Below are positions 21,488 through 32,820 of a DNA stretch of 64,000 bases, in pieces. The notes under the pieces are model-generated. The model did no database searches, was not told the DNA's origin, and worked only from the letters and a program-made list of their open reading frames with translations. Position 1 is the first letter of the stretch. Each line of letters starts with the position of its first letter. The stretch spans positions 3,710,501 to 3,774,500 of the forward strand of contig NC_135365.1 in the NCBI RefSeq assembly GCF_051622035.1. The letters run 5' to 3'. The translations under genes and the position numbers were made by a program. Source of the DNA: Arctopsyche grandis. Lineage: Eukaryota > Arthropoda > Insecta > Trichoptera > Hydropsychidae.

Positions 21488-21930
21488 GATAAAATAAACC
21501 GGAAGTAGTACTTTTACTGTAGAGAATCGAGGTTTTTAATTTTTTTCTCACAAACCTTTTGGTTTCTTGAAATTAAATAACATATCTAGAAGTTTAAGTT
21601 TAATACCAAGTTATGTATACCATTTGGCAAGCATTTCGCAACAGGAAGTGGCAGTTTACTCTAGTTCGATTATTGTTTCACTATTTTTTCCGACCTCTTA
21701 AAAATGTGTGCTCAATGATCAATGTGAAGAAAATAAAAAAAAATAATCAAATTTAAAAAAACCGGAAGTTGGATTTTTTCCTCTTATAAAGGTCAAAAAT
21801 TTTGTGACCATGATTCTGTCCACACCCCTGAACGTATCAAGATGAAAAATTATGTTTGTATTCTTTATGTACTAACTTGAGCTGATTAGTTTATAGATAA
21901 ATGTGTATTGATTAAGTCTCGGCGATTTTA
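21488..21930 (+). repeat. Repeat E (ACCGGAAGT-containing), partial copy
   Basis: Noncoding repeat with AACCGGAAGTAGTAC, GTAGAGAATCGAGG, GGAAGTGGCAGTTTACTC and AACCGGAAGTTGGATTTTTT in order. Fuller copies lie at 47685-48830, 62095-62870 and 62890-63545. Confidence 0.75.
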
Positions 21931-23605
21931 ACAAAATTGCTTATTTCTGAAAGTGTCATCACATTTTTTAAACAAGATTATAATATTGATACTAAAAAGA
22001 ATTAAACGGAATTCATACTGCAAGTACAGTTAAAACACTAACGTTTTTTTTTATACAAAATTTCGAAAATTTCAAACGAAAATCATGAAAATTTAAAAGA
22101 GGCATTTTTAATACGTAACAGAAGCTAACAAAAAGCAAAATGTGGATTTCGTTCAAAGCACCCGAAGGAAATACCACCCAGGGTGCCGTTTCCTTAAAGG
22201 GCGAGTCTTGCTCTCGTTTTTCCTTCCCGCAAAGATTAGAGCGAGTTTTCTTGGCGCGTGCTCGAGCAGGGGTGGATATAAGGAGTGGCGTTGCCTAAAA
22301 GCTTCGCCATTATGATGTAAATTTTACAACCATAAAATTCAGTTTTAATGATTCTTCCCCTACGAATGCGTCGCGGCGATCATCCCTGTCTTCCCGCTCC
22401 TCCCGACAATAAACCGGGTTTCGGGATTAAATGCAACACCGGTCGCCGACGACGTCGCTCATATAAAAGCTTTTAAAGCTCTTCCACTTTTATGCCTTTT
22501 AAAGTATCAAACTTCTGCGTGGCTAAAATGTAAATATGACATGCAACAAATAATGACCGTTCCCACCACGAATCCTCCCGACATGTTCCAATTTAAATTA
22601 CCCCTTCAATATTAACCACGGGAGACTCATATAATCCAAAACCACCAATCACATTCAATATAAAACGGATATGTGTGATGAGGAATTAGGATTAAAATAT
22701 GTACCTATGTACATTCGTGCGCAGTAAAAATCTTTTAAAACTCAAAATAAAATCGATGAGTGGACGAAAAATCTTCAGCGCAATCTGTTTCACTCTTTTT
22801 TGATTGGAAAGTTGACCAGTGAAAGAAAATCGTTCGGAAAATAATACGGAAATGGTTTACTGCAAAAACAATGCTGAGTTGATATTTTCATGGATGTATT
22901 TTTCTCCATTTGATATTTATCATTTTTATAAAGAATCCTGAGAGCACTTTATTATATTATTATTTTTAAAAGATCGACTTTCTTTTATATATATGTAGGT
23001 ACATTATGTATATCTTAAATATATGATCCGTTTGTGTCATCCTTTAATGATATTTAAGTATAAGTTTCAACTTTTTATATACCTACATAATATTTCCTTT
23101 TTATACAATTATTTCAATAAAACAAACGCTTTTTATAACAGTAGAAGACTATTACATAAACTCCATAACTACATATTTTTGCAACTATAATATTTAGTAT
23201 TAAAATACAAACAGTAAAACATTAACTATTAAATATGTACACATGTTGTATTCCTTTCGATTACTTAATATTCATAATTGACTTTTAAATTAATAATAAA
23301 GCTATTTATTAAATAAAAAAATTCAAAATTAATCGAATTGAGATTCATTTATACATACTAGCAAAGCACAGACCGGCAACTGCAAAAATATTTTATATGG
23401 ACACATTAATATAATATGTTCCGAAATGTTCTAGTAACATAAACGGTTTTATTTCGCAACTAAGGAAATATTCGCGCATGCCGTGACGTCATAGTGGCGA
23501 GTGAACAAAAGTATTTGTAAATGTCATATTGAGACAATATCGACTCGATGATACGATGAAAAGCAATATTTCGCCGTATCGTCGCGCTCTACAATATATA
23601 TATAT
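21931..23605. other. Unique stretch with a GC-richer island
   Basis: 22140-22520 is distinctly richer in GC than its surroundings and not repeated in the window, for example GTCGCCGACGACGTCGCTC near 22442. It could be regulatory DNA, but nothing proves it. The rest is AT-rich with no ORFs. Confidence 0.4.
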
Positions 23606-23606
23606 A

Positions 23607-23815
23607 TAGGATCCGGTGAAGGATTCCAAGCGAAACGCACAGATTAAGTGTCGGACTATTTTTTATAACATGTCTTCGGGCTTGTTCTCCAACAAGTGAC
23701 CATAACAACACGCATCCGGACTCTCCCATGCATACCACACACATACTTTATCCATAGCAGTTTGACCAACCACACATACGGCTCGGCTCGTTTAAAAATC
23801 ATTCCTACATATATG
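23607..23815 (-). mobile_element. LTR-like repeat, copy 2
   Basis: Reverse-complement copy of 116-310, starting GGATCCGGTGAAGGATTCCA and ending near AAAAATCATTCCTAC. See copy 1. Confidence 0.55.
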
Positions 23816-23979
23816 TAAACTGTTTTGCCTTGCACTTGCCGAAAGCAGATGGTGCTGTGTAGTATGAAAATAGGCAGTCTGTTCCATGCAGTGTTGTGCT
23901 GAGCTGTCGACGCGCAATACTAGTTAATATAAACAGACCGCTAACGATTAAAATAATTGATAATAATCAATTAATTTGC

Positions 23980-24460
23980 ATCTTAAAGACGGCATATATG
24001 TACATACATACATATGTAAAGACGATTGTACTGTCGAATGAAGTGTTGTTTTGAAAAATTGGTGGATAGAACAGATTTCTACATCTTATGAATCGGACAT
24101 TAACGTTAAAATTAATTTCGTTCAAAACAGATATGTTAAGGATACCATTAGCAATCTTGTATAATTATTATTTTGAATAAAAACACCAATAATTTTTTTT
24201 ATTACCGCCATCTATGTTTAAAACTAATAAACAAACGTCAACGGTAAACGTCAAATAAAATGTCGGCGGGAAAATTACAAACGCGTCTTACACGATATAT
24301 TTGCACCATCTTAATGGCGGAGGCTCCATTTACTTATATTGATGACCAAAATGAGCAATATGGCAAAGTATGAAAACGATCGGATAAGAGGCAAACTTTT
24401 TCCTGAATTGTAATCGTAAGTGAAACCTAAAGGAGGTATGTAAAAAATAACAAACCAGAA
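23980..24460 (+). repeat. Interspersed repeat D, copy 1
   Basis: Contains AAGACGGCATAT, GGTGGATAGAACAGATTT, ACAAACGTCAACGGTAAACG and AAATGAGCAATATGGCAAAG. The second half recurs at 40545-40865 (inverted) and 41850-42160 (direct); the first half recurs at 40950-41040. No coding capacity. Confidence 0.75.
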
Positions 24461-24519
24461 ACTTTTCTGCGATGAGGAAAAAAAAGCAATATTGAAAAAA
24501 GAGTCTGTTATTATAAATT

Positions 24520-24565
24520 ACTAGCTGTATTACCCGGCTTCGCTCGGTATTTGTAATATAAACTA
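24520..24565 (+). repeat. Short retroposon-type motif
   Basis: ACTAGCTGTATTACCCGGCT followed by TCGCTCGG resembles a motif common at RTE-type retroposon 3' ends in invertebrates. Identification is by memory of the motif only. Confidence 0.35.
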
Positions 24566-24727
24566 CTTAAACATGACTAATCTAATAGTAAACATTTTAT
24601 AAAATTTATTTGAATAGTTTTATTTTATATAAATTTATTTGAATACTCATTTGTTTTTTTTATTAAATTGACTGTCACGAACAAACAAGCATATATAGTA
24701 AGTCTCTTATAAAAAATAATATGTACG

Positions 24728-24915
24728 CCCCCGGCGTTTGCACCCTATAGGGCTCCGCCCTCGGCACCTGTGCCCTCTAGGGCTCCACCCTCGGTGTCTG
24801 CGTCCCCTAGGGGGTGGAACCCTAGGGCTTCGTTCCCCAAGACTCTGCCCCCTAGGGCTTCGTTCCCCAAGACTCCACCCCCTAGGGCTTCGCCCTCGAA
24901 GCCTACACCCCCGGG
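24728..24915. repeat. GC-rich 30-31-bp minisatellite
   Basis: About six imperfect units of CCTAGGGCTTCGTTCCCCAA plus ACTCYRCCCC. The two central units are nearly identical. The open frames across it are composition artefacts. It resembles the array at 5271-5495 in GC content and GGGCTTCGCCC-type motifs. Confidence 0.8.
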
Positions 24916-24919
24916 AACT

Positions 24920-25615
24920 TTGAATCCTTTGAATCGGAAAAAAGCGAATTATTTTCTCGATGACGTCACGGATTTCTTAGAACGAAGGATACATACAAAC
25001 ATACTTAATACTTAATACATAGATGAATTGTAACGGGGACCCAGGCAGAGGAGCAGACAGGTGATACATAATTGTAACAACGTGGCTCTTCAATAGCTCA
25101 GAAGTTCATACACACATAAGGTATGATGAACACAAGAGAGCTTAAATCCAGCATTTTCATCGCACATGTAGGGGTTGATGCATCGGTCGGGTAAACATTA
25201 AGCAGGCCGTGCACGGCCGCGGTAAGCCGTTACCAGTTGACATGGGTGACCCATGTTCACCTAACAATTTAGACCGAATTTACCTTTGCTCGCGGTTTAA
25301 CTGACCATAATAGAGCGCGGTTGCAGCACACTAACGTTGTGTCCCCTTTTTGCGTGGGTCGGTCTCGTGAAAACCGCACAGCACACCAAAGAGATTGCAG
25401 ACCGAGCTTTAAATCCCTAAATAAAAAATGAGGACGGTTCTTTGGATGAAATTAACAAGCACCAAGTAAAAATACGAGGCTTTTGCGTGGAAACTGACAG
25501 TGTCAAACGTGTCGGACGAATGCACTCATGGTTCATCTGCAAAATAATAAAACATAAATTTAAAATCTAGCTCGGAACAAATAAACAGAACGAATTCCAG
25601 CCGTTTGCACATACA
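24920..25615. other. Unique stretch without recognised genes
   Basis: Includes the perfect 15-bp palindrome CATGGGTGACCCATG near 25240. No ORFs or known repeats. Confidence 0.45.
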
Positions 25616-25620
25616 TATAG

Positions 25621-26032
25621 CCAGCAGCATAGCTAGGTCGTTAAGCTTCTGCCTACCACCGAGAGGCGCCGGGCTTGATACCATGAGCTGACCTCGATCG
25701 AAAAGTATTTTTCGGATATATCTGTAGTGCTGCTGGTCAGACCTGGATGTTTGTGACTCCAGGTCGATCGTTTCCTATCAGAGTTTGCCAATTTTCTCTG
25801 ACTTCATTGTTGAAACGGTCCCCGATTAAAAGTGACTAAAATCCTTCCTACCTACTGTGTCACCACTATTTGAGTATGATTAATGTACAATTCATAGATG
25901 TCTCGTTAATTTGCGAGTTTTCATTATCTCGTAACTAAGCGACTTGTATAATAAAAATGCTGTATTGTTTGTAATTGGCCAGGAAGGCGCATTGGGTTTT
26001 ACCTGTAAGGCCTTCTTGCTATAAAATATGTA
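25621..26032 (+). mobile_element. SINE family A, complete copy
   Basis: Starts CCAGCAGCATAGCTAGGTCG (A-box region). The body has GAGTTTGCCAATTTTCTCTG, and the 3' tail hairpin is GCCAGGAAGGCGCATTGGG...AAGGCCTTCTTGC, followed by AATAAAAAATATATATATATC. Directly followed by the CR1-like LINE. Confidence 0.85.
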
Positions 26033-26045
26033 ATAAAAAATATAT

Positions 26046-27835
26046 ATATATCACAAAAATTGTTCCTATTTTGAAAAAAAGGTGATAGTTTATCGATTAT
26101 AAATTATAGACCGTTTGCGCTTCTTTTTGCATCACTGTAAGCCGTATTTGAATGACCAACAACATGCATTTAGACGTTCTCGTTCAACAGTTACTAATTT
26201 TTTGTGTTTTTCAAATAACGTAACCAAACCGGTTGATACCAGAATCCAAGTTAATGTAGTATACATATACCGATTTCATGAAGGCTTTTGATATGGTGGA
26301 CCATAATATTTTATTTGTAAAATTAAGACACTTTGGTTTATCAAATGGCTTGATGCAACTTCTCGAAAATTATTTTGAAAATCGGAGGCAATTTGTCTAT
26401 TATCACCCAAATTCCTCAAGAGAATGTATTTCACATTCTGGGGTACCTCAAGGGTCCAATTTGGGGACATTTTTCTTTTTAATTTACATTAATGACATTT
26501 CCAAAATAATAAAGAATTCAGACTTTATTTTTAAGTCTAATAGTGATGCAGACCTTCTCCAGTTGGACTTAGATGCATCTAAGTCAAGTTGGTCTGTCGA
26601 AAATAAATGAACTTTTAGCATCCAAAAATGCTATGTCCTAAATGTGACGAGATCTTCAAATCGTTTGATTTATCCTTATCACCTAATTGTTGTCAAATTA
26701 AAGTTTGTGGATGAATTTTGCAATTTGGGGGTCATGTTTTCATATCGTTTTTATTTTAAACGGCACATAGACAATATTTGTTTGCGGGCCACAAAAATGC
26801 TGGGATTCTTACTACGAGTTAGTAAATCTTTTCAGAATGCGTTGATGCTTAAAATTATTTATGAATCTCTAGTACGTAGCATTCTAGAATTTTCTTCCAT
26901 TATATGGAGTCCTGCCCATATGAATCATTCATTGAAGATTGAGAGAATCCAAAAACGGTTTCTCAGATTGTATTTTATTTTATTTACTTATTTATTTAAT
27001 TTTTTATTTTTTTACATATGCAGACATATATCCGGAAGGCTTGTCAGGAAGACCCTAATGCGCCTTCTTGGACAATTAATTACAAACAATGCAGCATCAC
27101 TGTATTTCCAGAAGCTGAAGAACACGAAATAACAATTAATTAATTAGTTAATTAATTACAGAATTAATCCATTGAGACATCTATGGATTTAGATTTTGTC
27201 CAAATTTTTTACAAATTATACACACAATAAATACAGAAGATTGGTGACAACAGGAAAGATGATTTTTTGCCAATTTTGAGGAACCACTTCAACAATAATC
27301 AAATCAAATTGGTAAACTCTGATAAGAAACGATCGATTTGGAGTCACAGATACCCCCAAATCTAACCAGATCACTTGGTGCTAAAAATATACGTTACCAT
27401 TAAGCCATACTGCTGCCTTTATATATGTATGTTAGATATGTTTATAAGAATTTATATGGTTATTAAATTTTATTAATTAATTAAATTAATTAAATTTTTA
27501 TCCTTAGCTACTACTATATCCTAGTGCATTCCTATTAGGGGCGTTAGGCTTCAACTCATTGGAGTCTCATCGTGTTATGTTTCTGGGAAAGCACTTTTTT
27601 AAGCTATTAAATAGGTTAGTACCTGAGGTTTTTAATGAATTTAAGTTTTATACACCAAGTAAGTTCAGGGACCTGAGGAATCGTGATTTGTTTTCTCCTC
27701 CTTTGGCTCGCATGTTGGCAACTCGCAACAAATATGTTGGCAACTTCTCCATTATCTGAAACGATATATCTGATCAACCGGGTTGCTGGTGACATTGACC
27801 TATTTAATGTAAGCTGTGCTGAACTGGTTGAGTGA
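26046..27835 (+). pseudogene. CR1-like LINE reverse transcriptase, split by a SINE
   Basis: Coding remnants in one direction: an entry segment near 26050-26115 reading IVPILKK and NYRPFALL; QQHAFRRSRSTVTNF near 26160; then 26278-26610 with the catalytic DFMKAFDMVDH region, SGVPQGSNLGTFFFLIYIND and a decayed third catalytic motif. 26644-26970 holds the C-terminal thumb-like block (CLRATKMLGFLLRVSKSFQN, RIQKRFLRL). A minus-strand SINE interrupts at about 26970-27480. The ORF then resumes at 27530-27832 with LGALGFNSLESHRVMF, FYTPSKFRDLRNRDLFSPPL and DIDLFNVSCAELVE just before a stop. Several frameshifts; the A-D-D motif is not intact. Endonuclease and ORF1 are absent, truncated at the 5' SINE. 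Inactive. Confidence 0.85.
27028..27417 (-). mobile_element. SINE family A inserted in the CR1-like LINE
   Basis: Tail TCCGGAAGGCTTGTCAGGAAG, body GATAAGAAACGATCGATTTGG, head near GTTACCATTAAGCCATACTG. AT-rich padding flanks it on both sides within the LINE coding sequence. Confidence 0.8.
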
Positions 27836-27979
27836 TTGTGGATTATATCAATTATGTGGTTGTTATCAATTATAAATGTCAATGCTTTTCTATCAAAATA
27901 TAACAGGCAGTTATTATTATGTGTGGGTATGAGGATATGTGGCTAATATGTTAAAAAATAAAATAAAACAAATATATTG

Positions 27980-29395
27980 TAACTATGTATTCAATACTGT
28001 GTACTGATTGTAAATTATTATATTTTTACTATCCTCTTTTTACTTCGCTTTCGATTTTTTTGTCTGATTTCGTTTGACAAAATTTAGGTTCTTATCCAAT
28101 CGTTTTAAAACTTTGCCATTTTTTTCTTTTTTTCTTTACTTCTAAAGGATACATTTACATATTATAATTGAAGGCTCAAAGCGAGGATCTTTTGACCGAT
28201 ATTAAACAAGGCGTTAATTGACAAACGAGAGGGACAGTCAAAAGATCCCAGCATCCCAAAAGGTCTCTATTAATTAACGAAACACACAAACGTCCCATTC
28301 AGAGATGGTTCGATAGTCCACACTTCAATTCCGATTCGGAAGTAATTAAACCAGATTTACCTTGATTTTTTTTTTGTCCTTTTTTTACAATTGTTTGTAA
28401 GCGTGTCTATTGAAATCAAACGCGGATTTGCATTGAGTGAAATCGTCGAAATTAGATTTTCTCGTACGCAAATTTGTCTCTGGGGTTTGTTCTGCTTGCT
28501 CCAAGTTCGGACAGACAAGTTTGCGTTAACCCGTTGTTGACTTACGACCGGTCTTGGATGTTACAGTTTGTCTTATTTAGCTGTTAAAATAAATTAACCG
28601 AGCTTTGCGTTGCGCTTTGGGAATGACAATTAGTTTGTTGTCCTTCTTGGTTTGCCGGCCCACGGGTCACGGGCAACGCTTACCCTTTTTTTTCCCCCTC
28701 TCCGAACAGCTTTTCACGAGAGAAAATGCGGGTGAATTTTCGTGGAAAAGTGTGTTTCGTAAACGAGTAAATTTCGGCAATGATTACATCTCGCATTTTC
28801 ATCGGGGAAAATTTCAACGGGCGGGGAAAATTTCGTGCGCATTCGTTGCTAATTTTTGAATGAAATATGCGCTGATGTATACGAATGTAATAAATGGGTA
28901 TTACACGTGAGATTTATTTGCTCGATAAGAGACTTTTAAAAACACAAATATTTAATACATATACTATATGTATGTATATGTGAATGGCATAAACTATACT
29001 ATACAAGTGAACAATGTTATTTATTACTTAGAAAACATTTATTTTAATATACATATAATATAAGTAATCAGCTCGATGAATCAGTAGTAACTGAAACTGC
29101 ATACACTGCATACAAAAAGCGTGTTATTTATTATGTATTGTCTAGGATTTTATCTATCATCCTTAAATTAAACTCCAACATATAAATATGTACAGACTCA
29201 CAACTAGCATTTCTCCCAATTTTCGAGTATACACCATCTAGAATTTCGCTGATTCGTATAAAAATATTGCAAATTTTTCCATAAATGTCTCTCAAATCAT
29301 CAAATTTTGAGTTTTTCAGCAACTTGAAATTTGATGATTTACATACATATAAAGCAATGCTCCAAAAAATGTGTTTATCAAAAATTTGTAAAAAA
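27980..29395. other. Unique stretch without recognised genes
   Basis: Contains a GC-richer patch at 28440-28860 with an 84-codon ORF (28605-28859) lacking any domain. A hairpin pairs AAATCATCAAATTT (29293-29306) with AAATTTGATGATTT (29327-29340). Confidence 0.45.
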
Positions 29396-29401
29396 AATGT
29401 T

Positions 29402-29695
<294 letters not shown>

Positions 29696-29696
29696 A

Positions 29697-29930
29697 ATAT
29701 ACCAGGAAGGCTTAATAGGTAAACCCCAAATGCGCCTTCCTGGTCCACATAATTATTACATACATAGATACATGAAAATCTAAATAATATCTGACATCTA
29801 TGGTCAGATATTACAAACATCGACCTCGACAAACCAAGGTCTGGCCAACAGCGAGACTTAGCGGGAATCGAACTCGTAACATCAAGTACAAAATAATTCA
29901 AAATTCGCCACTAGACCACGCTGCTGGTTA
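29697..29930 (-). mobile_element. SINE family A, shortened copy
   Basis: Intact tail hairpin (CCAGGAAGGCTTAATAGGTA ... GCGCCTTCCTGG) and tRNA-like head (GGGAATCGAACTCGTAACAT and CACTAGACCACGCTGCTGG). Much of the central body is deleted. Confidence 0.85.
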
Positions 29931-29934
29931 AGGT

Positions 29935-31090
29935 TATATGTACATATATATGTAATATATAGTATATATTATGTACATATATATGTAAAAATAAATAAAT
30001 AAATATAATATAATATGGACGGCAGGGGGAGAAGGAGAAAGGAGAGGAATATGAAAAGGAGAGGGAGAGGAAGAAAAACGACTGCATCATCTTACTTTTG
30101 TCTCATGAAATGTTTCACCGTTTCTTATTTTCATGACGCTTGACGTAATACCATAATTACCTCAAAGTGAAATAATAATTCAAATTGTACAACCGAACGA
30201 TTTGTGCCAACCCTTAAAAGTATATATTATACATTCAGAAGCGTCTATACATATCTCCTTGGATATTCAAGTAATTAATTAATAAAATTAAAGGACGGAT
30301 GGATGTTGTAGGGGGGGGGGGGGCACTAAATATAGTTAAACGCGGTCTGATGAGACTATTCCTCAGTAATTAAGCAAGTTCTCATGATAGATATAGTTTC
30401 TCCGCAAGTCGCATTACCAATTCGTAACTTCTTGTCATTTGTCTTCGATGTACGTTTCTTCCCCTTTATTATGGGAAGGGTACGCTCACCCTTACCACAC
30501 TTCGTACATTCACACCCTATTATACGGAAATATACATATGTATAAGTGTGTGTGTGTGTGTATATACAACCGGTTCAAAATAGCCAGGTCACCACAAGTC
30601 ACCTGTATAATTCGAACCGCATCCGAATGCCCGTGGATTTTCCTCCCCGTGGACCGTTCGTTCTCCCTGGCACGAAACCTACCCTCGGCTTTGTGTTGAA
30701 TTGATTACGAGGCTTAGCCCACTTATAACCCCGACCATCACTTAAATAGGTAAACTCCACAACCGACTGATATAACTGTGATTAATTTTAATTGAAAGCC
30801 ATAAATTCGGGTGCAAAATTCGGCCCGGGGACGAAAAGAGGGGAAAAAATGCCACACGTTATACTATAGTTGTAATTTGAGTTGAGGGTTAATAATTAAT
30901 TCAAAATTTTTTACGTAAAAAAGTGACTTAGTACTTACATACCTTTGATGAGTATTTTTGCCCACTTTGCAAATCAAGTGCATGATAGTAAAAAAGCCTT
31001 CCAAAGACTTCTACCATTAACCTTCCAATCCCTTCTAAAACCTAAGTTAGGGCATATAAGATTGAAAAATGTGGATTTTTTATCATATTG
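29935..31090. other. Mostly unique stretch
   Basis: Contains a purine-rich patch (30014-30080), a poly-G run near 30311-30323, a (TG)n run at 30547-30560 and ORFs of 81-92 codons without domains. Confidence 0.45.
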
Positions 31091-31097
31091 CGACATT

Positions 31098-31185
31098 GTA
31101 GTGCACTGGTCGAGCGATTGCATAGCAACAGAGAGGTTGTGGGTTCAAATCCTGGTCAAATACTCTGCGAGCGAGATATTTTTGT
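31098..31185 (+). mobile_element. tRNA-like SINE head, second family
   Basis: GTGCACTGGTCGAGCG resembles an A box and GTGGGTTCAAATCCTGGTC is a near-perfect B box about 35 bases later. It cannot fold as a sound tRNA along its whole length, so it is more likely a SINE head or tRNA pseudogene than a tRNA gene. Only one copy seen. Confidence 0.45.
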
Positions 31186-31534
31186 TATAAAAACACAGAT
31201 CGACTATCTCCTGTTAGAATTATCCAATTTTTCTAGCCTAATTGTTGTAACGGATCTAATAAATTTCATTAATTTCTCTAAAATTCTAGTTTATAGCATC
31301 TCGAATTTGTTGAATCTTATAAATGCTACTTACATTATGTATTTCTCCCATGTTTACTGTGTATAAAAATTTTTGTTGATTGTCCATGGTCTTTACATCA
31401 TAATTTCAAAAAGTAAAAATATTTGTTAAGATAGCTGGATACCCGAAACCTTAATTTTGATGCCGTTCCTTTCTTCAATATATATATTGAGTGAATGTAT
31501 ACATATGTATATTAAGTGAATGCGACAATATATA

Positions 31535-31697
<163 letters not shown>

Positions 31698-31751
31698 TTT
31701 TATTTTTTATTTATTTTTTTTCTTAGACATATTTTATTTTATTTTTACAAA

Positions 31752-32182
31752 TATACCAGGAAGGCTTAACAGGTAAACACCAAATGCGCCTTCCTGGTCC
31801 ACATAATTATTACATAGATACAATATCTGACATCTATGGTCAGTATACATATATTACAAACATCGTATTAATACGATAAATAACTTTCATGTAACAATAC
31901 GAATTTTATATTCGATAAACAACCACAGAGACATCTATGGTGAGCAATATGGCGAAATCTAAGATATAATAATAACTAAAGGTTCGCAACAGAAAATTGG
32001 GAAGGAAACGCCAATTTTACAGGAATCGTTTTAATGAAAATCAGAAAAATTGGCAAATTCTGATAAGAAACGATCGACCTAGAAATCAAGGTCGGGCCAG
32101 CAGCGAGACTTAGCGGGGAATCGAACTCGTAACATCAAGTACGAAATAATTCAACATTCACCACTAGACCACGCTGCTGGTT
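31752..32182 (-). mobile_element. SINE family A inserted in the TTAA MITE
   Basis: Full-length: tail ATACCAGGAAGGCTTAACAG, body with AATCAGAAAAATTGGCAAAT, head GGGGAATCGAACTCGTAACA and CTAGACCACGCTGCTGGTT. Confidence 0.88.
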
Positions 32183-32196
32183 ATTGAGTAAATGCG

Positions 32197-32289
<93 letters not shown>

Positions 32290-32290
32290 A
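32197..32290. repeat. (AT)n array
   Basis: AT dinucleotide run of about 90 bases following ATGCGACA within the TTAA MITE. Confidence 0.95.
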
Positions 32291-32670
32291 TATATATGTA
32301 TGTATATTGAACGAATGCGACAGTTGCACCTCGACCAGATAATACCTATTTTAAATCGACAAAATCGAGGTTTCATCATCAGTATGAGAAAGATATTTTC
32401 TGTGTTTCAATTTCGTATTTTTTTTTAAATAAACCGTTAAATTAGCATGCTAGACTCTTTTCGTGGTTGTAAAAACGAAGCGATTTTAAAGATGTTTGGT
32501 AGGTCCTAGCTCCTATAAAAAATAAAAAATCAAAAAAATTAAAAAATTAAAACATGCCCATGGTGGATATCCATAGCATATTAAAAAATAATTTCTCTAG
32601 TGTCATAATTGAGGAAGGGAGAAGTCTAATACGTTTGTATGGACAAGGTGCTGGTGTCCAGCCCTCTTAA

Positions 32671-32820
32671 TTATCATTGGATTTTTTTTATAAATATCTG
32701 AACTACCAATAGGATACAATCTTTTTTTAGTAAGGAAAAAAGTGGGGGGGGGGGGTCGTAAAAATTAAACACCGACCTGGTTCTTTTTTTTATTTAGCAC
32801 TACACCACTGCATATATCAC
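32671..32820 (+). repeat. Repeat H, right half of the MITE target
   Basis: Matches 58895-59045 over about 150 bases (TGAACTACCAAT, AAAATTAAACACCG, CTGGTTCTTTTT). The left half is at 31393-31429. Confidence 0.75.

Noticed and set aside
24738..25015. ORFs with repeated PLGLRPR-like units
   Set aside because: They are translations of the 30-31-bp minisatellite in two frames.
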